Below are positions 1 through 11,600 of a DNA stretch of 64,000 nt, one piece after another; positions within the stretch are counted from its first letter, which is position 1; the number at the start of each line of letters is the position of its first letter. The DNA comes from Hyalella azteca (Eukaryota; Arthropoda; Malacostraca; Amphipoda; Hyalellidae). Under the pieces are notes generated by a model that was not told where the DNA came from, did no database searches, and saw nothing but the letters and a program-made list of their open reading frames with translations. The stretch lies in NCBI RefSeq assembly GCF_000764305.2, contig NW_025934714.1, forward strand, positions 186,001 to 250,000, given 5' to 3'. Made by a program: the position numbers and the translations under genes.

Positions 1-3000
1 GATTGACTTTCGTGTTCGTCAGGGCTCGCCAATATTCAATAGGATAAAAATCCATCAATTTCCGGTAAAAATGAAACGAGTTTTCTATTCCGGGAAGTTT
101 TACTCTTTATATGGTTAATAAGAATCTAGCTTCTAGCTGGCTTACCCGATCGCCCCAGTTACTACCGTGCTCGTGAGCTAATCATGATCAATGTAGAGGA
201 CTGTTACTGATTGTTATTGACAAAAAAAAGTTGCAATGAATTGTCTCATCCAACTGAAACTAAAGAGGAGACGGATCGTTAATTGGCCCCATAAAAACAT
301 TTATATCATTTGTTAAAAAAAACTTAATTAAAAATAGTTTTTGTTTTACAAGAATTTGAGAGGTATTGATAGACATTAAACAAATTTCGATGAGGAGATA
401 ACATTGAATTGCGTCATGATTGCATATAAGGAAATTTATAACCGTTGCGTGAAGGCAAAATTCGCAATAGAAAAGTACAATCTTAATTTTCAACAATCTC
501 AAGTTGAACTTCGATCTCATTTTCCCAGCTGCTGAGTGATGGATCGAATTCACGTCAACAAGATACAATATTGGAAATGTCATAACTAAATTCAGCACAG
601 TCCAAGAGAAAACAGTAATACTTTGCAGCAAAATCCCGGACAAAATTTCCCCGAAATCTTGTAGCGGGACAAAATTGGCGACACAATGCAGCACAATCTT
701 TGGGAACGATTATTACATAAATGGGTGAGGAGCTTGCGACACAAACCACGCGTATCTCAGGGATAAATACGGCCACTCGGTGGCATGATAAATTTCCTGC
801 TCAGTTCACCCCAAATTGCCGGCCCTAAATCATGCCTCAAAATGGCACGTATCACGGGCCTGCCCCGCCATAGCTCGCGGCCCGCGCTCGGCGCAAATGA
901 GATTCGCATAAAAATGAACCAATGTTTCATTCGAGAGTATCTTTCCATAGAGCGAATAAGAACCTGATAATAATATTATGCAATTGATGCACTATTTCAA
1001 ACGAAGACATAGTTAATGAAGATGACATGAAGATATCTTGTAGAGATCACATAGTTAACCATAAAATACTGCATTCTTTTCAGAGACTTGAAATCCGCCT
1101 TTAGCATGCAATCGTATTTAATTGCACTGCGTTTCTTCAAACTTTATTGTCTTGTCAGTTGGCACGAAGAGATCAGTTACTTGCTGATCTAGCACGGAAA
1201 TAAGCAAGCTCAGATTATTATAATAGTGCTGGGGGGCTCTACTCTATCACTGTATCTCAAAAATGGTCAAGCAAAGCTTTCAGGTTAGATACAAATAATT
1301 ATTCACAATATATTTAGTAATATATGACGGTAAAATTGCATTGTGATCTTGTGGTCCTTTCCATGCAGCCTGTCTCTAAAACAATAACGAATAAATCCCG
1401 GATGCCTGCAAAACCCAAAGTGTGGCAAACTCTAAATAAAAATGGAAAGATTATTACGACAAATTACTGCTTTGTTTAAATTGATGTAAATCCCTAACAT
1501 TAGGGAACATTTTGCATGACTGGTGAAGAACTAGAGGACTTGTATGGCGCTCCAGGAGCGAGAAGCTGTCAGCAATAAATCGTTCACTGTGTTGAAAGAG
1601 GTTCACCGGCATCGAAGATTAGAATTCCAGTGCCCATAAAAAATGTAAAATGTAGTGAATGATTGCCACTGGTGGCAACATCGTCTTGCAGGTTTTTTAC
1701 AGCGACACTTCAACACTTAGCGACAGAAGAGTTCATAAATTCTGCGAATAGATAAATCTGAGTTGAAATATAGGGTAGCGTTAGATTAATTACAAATGAA
1801 GCGTGAACGCAACAAACGTACATTATAATTTTGAAAATCCCAACCAGCCTTTTGACAGATTCTGTGATATGCAAAAAGGACTTGGTGGCACACATACGTT
1901 ATCTTGTAAAATTCTGGCATACAGTTGGCAATAAACTAACTAGAGTTACAAGCGTGTGGTAACTAATTGGTAAAAAAACTTGTATCTGAGTTTAGGAAAT
2001 AAAGATGCTGATTCTTGTTAAATGAAATGCTATCGAGTAAAGTTCGATAAGGTAATACGTTTTTGATGTTTCCAGTTTTATTAAACTACGTAACAGCTCA
2101 GCAGCAGCTGTGGTGTTAACGCTGCGTGCAGCAGTAACCGCGTCAACAGCTCAGCAATACCCCCACAAATCTCAAGGCTTAAACATGGCGCGCGTATAAT
2201 GCGCTGTAACGAGACGCCGGATTATTTAACGCAACTAACAGGCTGCTTTACGGACACAGTTTGGCCGGACACAGCTTTTGCCTTCAGCTGGGCACCGAAA
2301 CATCGAATGGACGCTTTAAAAAAATATATATTCAGCCAAAATACCTGCAAAATCATACGGTAGCATACGATAAAAACCTTCTAAGCATGTTCCTTATTTG
2401 ATAGGTGCATCAATAGCTTGTCGCATTTAACTTATTATCACATTACTTCATTACTTAATCCTTATCTTAAATGAATCGACACAATCCAGCGTAAATATTG
2501 GCGTGAGTCCGTGCGAACAAATTTCATGGTCGATGATGACATTTGTTTGTTGTGTGAACATAAGAAGAATTGCAACTTACATTGTTATAACTCCAAGCCT
2601 GTAAGTCAAGGCACACTTTTTTCACTCCTTGCGTATCAATTATCAACAAATTCAATGGGGTACGTATGACATGACTAATGGTCACAGTTGGCACTTGCAA
2701 GTTTACACAAATTAATTAAGGTGTTTTCAGGAAGTTGACAAGATTCAATTAACAACTAACACAACACGCACAGTATTATTTACGTAGACTTGCAACGGGC
2801 TGACAGTTGAGCAAATTCTACCATTTGTTTAGGCCGCCGATGTAGGAAGTTTGGACCGCCCAACTTGGTTTCCTGATAAACAGCATCAAAGTTAGTTTTA
2901 CTAAATGATTTTGTTTTGGTCGAGAAATAATGGCAATTGAGCGGAAAAATGACCGCGCATTAATCTTAGTAAAATTACCTTGCAGGATCGCTCACATTAT

Positions 3001-5080
3001 TGAACCATGTCGTTATGATTGCTACCTCAGTTCCTCTGGAAAAATATTGATTGAAACAATCCACAAATTCATTGAAGTACTCGCTAGAAAAAATCATATG
3101 AAAACAAAGCCGAAGGCCAGAGACTTAATGAGATTGAAATCGGCCCATTAGCTTAGCATTAAGGACAAAATCAGTGGCAAATCAGAGAAGGTTTCTGACC
3201 GGAGATGAATCGGGCAGTCAGGGCAAAAGACTCGTCAAAGTAAACCAATGAAAAACGAGTCGAGCGGAGTAAGAAATCGATGAAGCAGTCAGCCAAAAAA
3301 ATCTGACCAGGAAGGAGCTAGAAAACTTTTCCCCGAGTGATTGTAAACGGAAAATATCAGATGGATTTTGCTTTTTAAGATTTTCCAAGTCGAAGGCCTT
3401 TCCGTTTTGAGTGTAAGGCCAAGAGTTTGAATCCGCCATAAAATGCAGATGCGGCTATGAAAGCTTGCGTGGTAGGGATGGAAGACCGAGGTCTTTTATG
3501 TAGCAACGACTTTTTATAGGCCTGCAAGGCTGGCATTTTTATTTGGAGCTTGAGAAATCCTAGAAGAAGTCCACAAATGAGACCTCAAACCCGCTATAAA
3601 GTTCACAATTCCACTGATCTGCTCGAACAGCTGAAACGTTTAAAGCTGCTTCGAGTACAATCCATAAGACGCTAAACAGTTCTCACTGGTGCTGATATCG
3701 AGGAGCGGAAACATGTAAACTGCTTTCTTTGTGATTCAAAATCAGCTGTGAAGTTCTTGTGCTGGGATCTAAATATCCAACGAAAATGTCATACTGAGTT
3801 AAGTCGCTTAAATTAAGTGACTTTAAGCATAAGTGTAGTAAAGTCTCCAGGATTCAGCAGAACTTATTTAAGCGTTCACATCAAATACGAAATTAAAATG
3901 AAACAATTGCTGCAAAGAAGCAAACCGAATTAAAAAAAAATAATAAATATATATGGAATGAAGAATAAATTTATCGGAACGAAAAAATGATAGTCCCGAG
4001 AACAGTACATACTATAGCGGATTGCAAAATGTTATTTTACTCGTATTTTAGTGTTCATAAACTGAAAATAAATATCCCAGAAAAAGTTTCCAGCTAATTT
4101 CTGGTAAAATATGACGTGATTACAACAAAACTTAAGATTTAGACGATATGTTTAATTTTCTTCCATCAGAAACATTTATAAATCCTTTTTGAAGATAATA
4201 AATGTGAATAAATAAACGAGATTATAATTCTGAGTGTCGGGCTTCCAATGCATAATTCTACAATTCAACATTCATACTTCCCGTAGTAATTCAAATGTTA
4301 CACGTGATCCATCTAACGCTTACAGCTTGAAAAGTTGAAAAGTTATATCAAGTCTGTACGGCCATAATCGGTGCTCAGCCTAACCTTCTATAGCATTTTA
4401 TCTTGTCAGGAGGGTCAACGAAACCATACATTCAACAGAGACGCTGCAGTTAAGAACTTGGTCGTCTCAATAATATTTTTTGAAGTAAGCAGATCAGAAA
4501 TTTCAAGAGAAAAATATAACTTCCATTTCCAGAGACTACATCATATGTCCTTCAAGTTTCAGCATGGATATCCGTGCCAGAAAGGCATTGATTTTCCCAT
4601 CAAGCACAAAGGGATTCTCTCATAAATAGAGGCAGGCAGAAGACGACCAACAGTCGGCTATTCCGATGCCAGCGATATCCCGCCTGGCAATATGAAGATC
4701 AATGTCAACTGTGCAGATGATTATGAGCTCGTTTTCTTAGCACGGAATTTCGCTGCATTCCCTTCTGCTTGAAGCGACCAAACACGCGAGCTAATAAATA
4801 CGACGGTGACTATAGATGATAGGATTCACGATCGTAAAGCTTACTCACGCAAGCTAGATGTGGAGTAAACCAAATGGTAAAATAGGTGTTTATCCTAGGG
4901 TATGCAAGAGCATTCACCACTGTTAAGAACCATACATTTTCACACGTTATCAGTGAAAACCAGTTCCCACGGCATCATGATAGATTGAATACGAATTTCG
5001 AGATGTATAAATTTCGTCAGAAAATATTAACGATCCCCTAAAATTTATGACACAAATCACGTGCTTTTAAAAAGCTTAGT
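1..5080. other. AT-rich DNA, no gene recognised
   Basis: No conserved reading frame, RNA gene or repeat array is visible. The only compositional change is a mildly GC-rich patch at about 815-905, which carries no recognisable domain on either strand. Short A/T runs and scattered stop codons occur in all six frames. Frames up to 144 codons here (260-694, minus) have low-complexity hydrophobic translations typical of AT-rich noncoding DNA. Confidence 0.6.
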
Positions 5081-5235
5081 AACACCAGCAAAACCAATAA
5101 CACCATCAACTCTAATAACACTAGCAATACTACGAACATCAGCAGCAAAAGTATCACTAACAGCAATATCTGCCAGCATCACAACCAGGAGCCACTGACA
5201 GCAGCAGTCAAGGTGAACACCACTGTAGAGGTCTT
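5081..5235. repeat. Low-complexity AAC/AAT/CAG triplet DNA
   Basis: The plus strand is a run of imperfect triplets (aac, aat, cag, atc), giving Asn/Ser/Thr/Gln-like translations with no fixed unit. It precedes the CAG/GCC-rich patch at 5.56 kb. A similar pairing recurs at 22.4-23.1 kb. It looks like cryptically simple DNA produced by slippage, not a coding exon. Confidence 0.6.
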
Positions 5236-5559
5236 GGATAGAACTTCATTATTAGGAATTAGAATTTTATTGAATAAATATGTTGTCAATCGAAAATCAG
5301 TCAGTGTTAGAATTGTAAGCATGTTTTAGTGAGTATTGTAACCGTAGATGTAGCAGTAGGAATGTGATCTTCAAAGCAGCGTTCTTGTGTCTCGTGAAAC
5401 TGGTCCCAGTGGCCTGAACGCTAATCGCTGCCCATTTGTCAAGCCATGAACGTGAACAAGTACTAAAGTTCTCATGTTTGAAGAAAACTCTTAATGTAAT
5501 GTAGTGTTTCGTGCAATAAAGTATTTTACTTTAACCATGATTTAATGAGAACTGAACTT

Positions 5560-5810
5560 GCCACGATACCACCAGAAGCATTTATCACAACAGAAGCCAC
5601 AGCAGCAGTTACAGAAGAAGGAAATACAGCAATTCCCACAGCATGTGTTAGGAATTTGAACACCAAGCCGCAGCAATCTCAGCAACAACCACATGCAGCA
5701 CGAGCCACAGCAGCAGCCACAGCAGGAGCCATAACAGCCACAGCAGCAGCCACAACAGCAGGAGCCACAGCAGCAGCCAAAGCAGCTAATCCTGCTCAAG
5801 GTCGATAACG
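5560..5810. repeat. CAG/GCC/ACA triplet-rich patch
   Basis: The plus strand repeats blocks such as gccacagcagcagccacagc, so it can be read as an Ala/Thr-rich peptide in an open frame at 5545-5808. On the minus strand the same DNA reads as a Cys/Gly-rich peptide. Both are explained by the triplet repeat itself. There is no domain, no convincing promoter, and the left end of the frame is ordinary AT-rich DNA. I treat it as low-complexity repeat. Confidence 0.65.
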
Positions 5811-5915
5811 CTGAAACCGCCTCACGGCATCCTCTGGACACCCAGCGCTTAGTTGGTCTATGGGCACAGTCAGGGAGCGGGCATTGCCTGGAAATGGGCA
5901 CCGTTTTAGTATATG

Positions 5916-6110
5916 CCGCGCTGGAGTGTGGGCATTGCTGAGGTATGGGCATCGTTGGGGTGTGGGCATCGCTGGGGTGTGGGCATCGCTGGGGTGTGGA
6001 CATCGCTGAGGTATGGGTATCGCTGAGGTAATGAGGTATGGACATTGCTGAGGAATGGACATCACTGAGGTATGGACATCACAGAGGTGGGGCATCGCTT
6101 GATTGTGTAC
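5916..6110. repeat. 17-bp minisatellite
   Basis: About eleven imperfect copies of a 17-bp unit close to gggcatcgctggggtgt. Copies begin at about 5930, 5947, 5964 and 5981, with spacing of exactly 17. The right part is more diverged (ggacatcgctgaggtat variants). Because 17 is not a multiple of three, all three frames cycle through the same peptides every 51 bp. This explains the 167- and 99-codon minus-strand frames here, which I do not call genes. Confidence 0.85.
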
Positions 6111-6130
6111 ATCTCTGGGATTAGGGCATC

Positions 6131-9100
6131 TATAACATCTATAATCACCACTTCAATCACTTGCCGTACAATATTGACAACAACGGTTGCTGTGCAATGT
6201 GCATTCCTCCATGTTGAATTGCTGATGCTGCGCTGTTAGAGAATAGAAATTAGGAATAATCGCGTAAACAATGTAGTTTAAGTTCTCGCTGTCACAAGGA
6301 CAGTTTTGATGGCGATGTAGGTCCTTGAAATTTTTCAATTCATTTCAAGAATACAAACTAATCAATCCATTCGAGATGCATGCCTCGCTTTCACTGCAAT
6401 TGATATTCAATCGGCAGACAACTATCGGTGGCCGCCAGCCAGCCATCTAATGGCGGCTGAGCGCATACCGAAATTATTTCGTAGTCTTAACATGAGAGAA
6501 AATTGGAGCTCTTCGGCGGTTTCCTCTGAAGAATTCCCTTCATTAAATCGGGTGCGTTCCAGTGCACGGGAGAATAATATTGAGCCATGGGTTTATGGGG
6601 TCAAGCTCCCGCCAACGACTTGGGTCGCTTCGAAAGGGAAAACATTTTTCCAATCAAGCGTTCAATGATGTTCATAATAAAGAGTCTCGTTATAAGAGTC
6701 GCTTTTCACACTTAAGAATAAGCGGACGCAGGAAAATTTTTTGCATCAATGTTTAAATCTTGTTTTATCAGAGCTCATCATTACAAAAGAAGAAAATCTT
6801 TACACACATGTGTTATTATGCTAAGAAGACGAGTCTTGGGGACGAGTTTACTATGACCACATCATATCAGGAATTGGAGTTAAATAATACAGACGCCATG
6901 AAAAAAATAAGTTAAATAATCGAAGCAGCTGTTTGATGGAAGTCATCTGGAGCAGCGAATAGAGAGGACCGATGAATGGAACGCCATTTCCTTTCCAGGA
7001 ACGCCTAAATGACGTTCCAGGAATAACCTGCTGAATCCCAGGTTCAGAGTGAATAAACAATCGAATTAAACTTAATGGCAGTAAAAAATGACAGACAAAA
7101 ATATTCAAAGACTAGAACGATTTATTATTAAGTAATTTTAAAGTACATTGGGGAAAAGAGTTTGTCTCCATATTAATAATGGTGATAGTTTACGATGATA
7201 ATGTTATAGTCACATAATTATGATTTTATTGTTATTAATTAGTTCAGTTAAGCAATTGTTGTGAGGAAAAAAGATTCACGATCAATTCTCAACTCCATTA
7301 AGTGAATTTGGCGCAGGAAACCTTTCGACTGCGATGTTAATAAATCCACAGGAACAATTTCGCTGAAAATCTCGGCGCATTCCTATGATGAATGTCCATG
7401 AAGTCTTGGCCGTGAGAAAGACACCACAAATCACACGTACACCGCCGTCGTAATGAAAACAAGCCGCGTCTCACAAACGCAAATCTCGGGACTCACTCAA
7501 ACCACTGAGCAGAAAAATGACAGAAATTTGAGAAATAAATTGGTGCTGCCGTGCGTCATATGGAGCAGAATATGGCAGGAGGAGCGGTCTTGGAGCAGCG
7601 TTTCTCGGCGGCCATCCTTCATGTTGAGAATTGGTCTCTCTGTGGATGAAAACTCACGACTCTCGTTTTTCTCCACCGACTTTTATTAGGGTTAAAACAG
7701 CCAAAATTGGAGCAGTTTTTTCACGCAATTTGACCAGCCGCTCGGCCTTTTAAGAACGCTCCTCAGCAAACACGGATGCGTGGGTAAAAAACTCGAGTTG
7801 AATGCCTCCGCTTAGGAGAGACTCAAGCCACAATAAAGATGAGGCTTAAAATGCTGCAAATGCACCCACGCAAATAAAATTCAATAAGAAAAACAATTGA
7901 AAAATTCCAACAGATTGAATGAGACATATCGCAATCGATACAAATGTTGCATTAAAATGCTGATCATTAAACTAATTAAGACGCAGAAGAACGATGGTGG
8001 CAGTGTTCGAGACGCGAATGATATACCCAATTAACCCAATTAAATACGTATATAATTTAATTATATTATATAATTAACCCAATATACCCAATTAATTTTC
8101 ATCAGATCGACTCTCTCAGTTCCATTCAACACAAAAGTATTTATAATTTATAGCACTTGGATAACAATTAAAATTAATAAAAATCATTTAAAAATGCGTG
8201 ATTTTATTCATTCGATGACAGAGCTCTGAACTGAGTCGATGTCCAACATCAAAAGTGAGTTACAAAAGAGAGCTGCGCCCTGTTCGGTAACGCTGCCCAA
8301 GTTCAAACGGAATAATAAATTCAAGTGGAAAACCAACACTTTCTGGGCGGCCGTTTCGAGGCAAAAGTGCTCGCTGCTACATTTAAATGCGAACCAATGT
8401 AAAACTTTGTATTATAAAAGTGATTAAATTACGTAAAAAATTGCGTAATTTTTGCAAAATTTTGGACTTCAAGGCTTGATTAAATCTGGCATCAAATCAT
8501 TAATATTCAGAATAATAAATTAGGCGACGGAAAAAATTTATTATTGTATTTTCATACTCCTTCATGAATTTAATGGGCAAGCAACCAAACAAAAACATTT
8601 TGTTCAGCATTTTTGAGCACAAATTGAAAGAGTTTAATGCAACGAAAAAAAATTTAACTGTCACGGCGGTGAGCAAGGATGTAATTTAAAGTTGTAAATT
8701 TGCCGTCAATTCAATGGTGTTATCGCAGCGACCAGCTGCTGCGATCGTATTCAGGGAACCACACGGTGACCGCAGGCATATCACTTGGTCCTCCAAACAC
8801 CAGGGCAAACTCCGTAAATCCACTATTATGGGCCCAGTAAATATTCAAGACAGAAGGATGAGTATTTTTCCGGTACTTAGTATTTTTGTACTAAGAGTAC
8901 TGAATCAACGGCAGCGAATTTTAGCAGTGGTGCAGCGGAAAGAAAATGAATCGCAAGACGGAACGAAATCAGCATTAAGGGTTTACATGAGCGTTGCGCA
9001 TCCCATTTAATACATACAACGAAAGAGGATAAAGTGAGTGCATATCGGAGTGCCACGATATAAGTTGTGCGTTAATGAGCATTAGAATAAAGAAGCGACT

Positions 9101-9659
9101 CGGCATCAACGAAAAAATCGGCTGATTGAGGCTATTTCGCTCTGAATCTGGATGGGACGAAAATTAATCTAGATTTTTTTTATACTTAAGACTGATAATT
9201 GAGAATCAGTTAAACATTGTTTGGCAAATTCTTAATACAAAGAAATAAAATCAAATGATCTTTGTGATTTTATCGTTTAAATTTCGCTGAAAAAAAAAGA
9301 ATCAATAATTTTACAGACGTACGAGCGAACGAACAGTTCAAAAGTTCAGATGTAATTCCTACCTGTGTGATAAAAAATTAAATAAATACGAAAAAAGATA
9401 GAAAAATACGAAAATTGTAGAATTTTGTAAAAGTTTCATCAATACGTTACATTTAAAGCAAGGAAAACCCTACTTGAACGATACAAATTTCGGGTTCATC
9501 AGAGATAAAAACGCTTGCAAAAGGAAGAGAAATTTCTGTAATAAAACACGATGAGTACATTAAGTGTTACCCTAAAATCATTCAAAAAATTTGTCAAAAT
9601 TACACTCAATTCACGCGTAGAAAGTAAATGAAAACAGCACTTCGATAAGAGGTATAATT
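6131..9659. other. AT-rich DNA, no gene recognised
   Basis: No conserved coding sequence is visible. A slightly less AT-rich stretch at about 6440-6670 holds an open frame of 72 codons with no recognisable motif. At 8025-8100 there is an AT-rich block with repeated acccaatta and ttaacccaat words around a near-palindromic TATA-rich core. Nothing else is structured. Confidence 0.55.
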
Positions 9660-9871
9660 TCATCAGTGATTAACAAGGAATTTAAAAGCAAAGAAAACGC
9701 CAAGAAAATTCACCATATCGATATTGAAAACGTTTCGGAGTCCAGCTCCATCATCAGTTCGACTAAACTAATGGTGAATTTTCTTGGCGTTTTCTTTGCT
9801 TTTAAATTCCTTGTGAACTTGCGATATAAGCAGACTAATGATATAAGTACTTATATACGATCAGTGATTAA
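9660..9871. mobile_element. Small palindromic element with 12-bp flanking repeat
   Basis: The arms at 9673-9716 and 9771-9814 are perfect reverse complements over 44 bp, separated by a 54-nt loop. The 12-mer atcagtgattaa occurs at 9662-9673 and again at 9860-9871, as expected for a target-site duplication. The loop, read on the minus strand, carries CTGATGA, then a short stem GGAG/CTCC, then GAAAC. Those are the core words of a hammerhead ribozyme, and animal Penelope-like retroelements are known to carry such ribozymes. A related copy of the arm and loop lies at 35.46-35.55 kb. The repeated nature and palindrome are seen directly; the Penelope and ribozyme link is inference. The open frame at 9666-9917 only crosses the element. 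Confidence 0.65.
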
Positions 9872-10242
9872 GTGGTTGACAAGCACTCTTCTTCTCATAT
9901 TATTTCTTAAAATGTGAACCGCTCAGCTGACTAGTCTGTTGTAGCGTCAATGGCAAACGAAACAGTAATGGCTCTCCGGAAGCCGGTCTCACATTTTTGA
10001 ACGTGAGCAGCTACACGAGCGAGGTTTTGTTCATTCGATATTCATTGCTTGGGAAGGTGCAGATTTATTAGCAAAAAACACAAGGCCGATAGAATAGTAT
10101 GAATTTACTTCATGTGTTGAACAGTTCGTGGGGTAAAATTTTACAATAACCCTAAAATTAAACCAAAAATTGCTAAAATAATATAAATCGCTAAAAAAAT
10201 TCTGGCTCATTAAATCTTAAACCTCGTGATTTGTAAAATAAC

Positions 10243-10270
10243 ATAGGGTTATTCCAAATGATAGGCTCAA
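10243..10270 (-). mobile_element. Probable 3' terminus of the transposase element
   Basis: About 110 bp beyond the transposase stop, the minus strand reads tatcatttggaataacccta. A terminus of the gaataacccta type is what I would expect at the end of related elements. No matching inverted copy was found to the right of 10.8 kb, so the other end is probably lost. Assignment rests on position and on recalled family pattern. Confidence 0.4.
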
Positions 10271-10372
10271 TTTAATAAATTCGTATTTACTGATGAATAC
10301 ACCGTAATGTTGATGATACAAAATGAACTATTTATGCATCAATGGAAAAAGAAAGATTCAATTTTTTACATA

Positions 10373-10780
10373 TTAAAAATGTTCAATACGTCCCCTTTGT
10401 GCTGCACGGCAAACATCTGAACGGCAGCCAAACTCGTCCCACACACGAGAAAGCATATCTTCTGTTACTGTGTGCACCGTAGCAGTGATACGGCTCTTCA
10501 GATCAAGCAGAGCTGCTGGTAGAGGCGGGACGTAAACAGAGTTGCTGGTAGAGGCGGGACGTAAACGGAGTTGCTGGTAGAGGCGGGACGTAAACAGAGT
10601 TGCTGGTAGAGACGGGACGTTAACAGCTCCCTTGACGTAACCTCATAAGCAATAGTCACATGGTGCGAGATCTTGTGATCTCGCTGGCCAGAAGTGAAGA
10701 GCAACATCTTCACTTTTTCTTCATGAATAAGTGACTTATTCAAAAAGTTTCAGACATCAAGATGCCAATGGGGCCTAATC
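10373..10780 (-). pseudogene. Mariner-like (IS630/Tc1/mariner) transposase fossil
   Basis: This is the C-terminal part of a DDE/D transposase, which would cut and paste its own element. On the minus strand it reads WPARSQDLAPCDYCL (about 10690 down to 10646), the conserved block holding the third catalytic Asp, then a stop where the family has Trp. Next come VYVPPLP, then LKSRITATVH, EDMLSRVWDEF and a terminal GRIEHF with stop at 10373-10375. This matches the usual order in mariner-like transposases of arthropods (WPPRSPDL.P.D, VYVPPLP, LK.RI, DMLxRVWxE). A possible piece of the preceding GPI..W block is at about 10761-10778. The frame is destroyed by the in-frame stop and by four tandem 29-bp copies at 10512-10626. 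The N-terminal half, with the first two Asp residues, is not visible. It is certainly inactive. Confidence 0.82.
10512..10626. repeat. 29-bp tandem repeat, four copies
   Basis: Units start at 10512, 10541, 10570 and 10599, each close to gttgctggtagaggcgggac followed by gtaaacaga. On the minus strand each unit encodes the VYVPPLP segment of the transposase, so the array grew by tandem duplication of that codon block. A 29-bp unit shifts the frame at every copy. Confidence 0.92.
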
Positions 10781-11340
10781 AATTTGCCCAGTTCCGCGTT
10801 TGAATAGGTAAAAAAGATTTTGAATATTTCTATTTCCATTGGTGTATAAATTATTCAATTTGAATTTATTCGTAAATAAATAGAAACTCATTAAATTGAG
10901 TTCATCATGTAGAACAACCTTGTAATTTTTCACGAGTAATTCGAGAAGGTAAGAAAAAAATCGGCAAAGTGCCACGCTAAGACACAGACAACATTGCACA
11001 GTCTATGTGAAAAATTACTTACCGAAAAAGAATGTTCAAGAACAGAGATTGGAACAAACCATCAAGAGAAAAAGCATACCACAAAAAATCTGAAAGAAAA
11101 AATCTGAATGAAAGAAGAACCACATTTGTTCCATGCAAGTATTCAAGTGTTCTTATTGCACATGTATTCAAAGTTAAAAAAACAGGGCGCGCACGCTTTT
11201 TGATTACTATATTGCTTAAAGGAAAAAACAGACCAATTTTTGACCTCCCTTGATTATTTGGAACCTATTCGAAAATAATTGAAATTATTTAAGCATATTT
11301 TCCAAAAAAATATTCCCTGAGACCCCGATGTCAATAAATC
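10781..11340. other. AT-rich DNA, no gene recognised
   Basis: A-rich sequence with short frames only (74 codons minus, 73 codons plus), neither with a recognisable motif. It may include the unrecognised remainder of the 10.3 kb transposon. Confidence 0.5.
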
Positions 11341-11342
11341 AT

Positions 11343-11597
11343 TAACCATCTACCGCCTGACATGGGTAATTAACCGGAGCAATATGTCACAAGACTACTT
11401 CTCAAAAAAGATACGTTCTAGTGAGTGCAAAATGACTTGCATTAATGGTTGATTCCACGTACAACAACTTTAAATTGTTCTCTGTTGCGTACAAACCGTC
11501 CTCAGGTTGCTGCACTCAATAGTTTACGTATAATTTAAGTTGAAACTAATGTTCCCGGATGAGTATACCGGTACATACGGCGGTAGAGGGTAATTGG
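11343..11597 (-). mobile_element. MITE with TTAA-type ends, copy A
   Basis: About 255 bp. The left end reads TTAA then ccatctaccgcctgacatg. The right end reads ggcggtagaggg then taat. The ends are therefore inverted repeats of an idealised ccctctaccgcc abutting a TTAA-like target. TTAA targets and termini starting with CCC are typical of piggyBac-type elements and their MITEs. The body is the reverse complement of the element at 17.65-17.98 kb, sharing the words around ttaaattatacgtaaacta and cgcaacagagaac. No coding capacity. The right TTAA has mutated to TAAT. Confidence 0.75.
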
Positions 11598-11600
11598 TTC

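Noticed and set aside
4700..4745. The string CADDYELVFLA on the plus strand looks like a reverse-transcriptase ADD box.
   Set aside because: No flanking RT motifs in any frame; an isolated four-residue match is not evidence.
4625..4815. On the minus strand a short stretch (EGNAAKFRAKK, then QLTLI at the right distance) resembles the C-terminal half of a histone H2A.
   Set aside because: Only about seven residues match, a stop lies between them, and upstream matches need frame changes. It could be a very old pseudogene, but chance is as likely; a translated search would decide.
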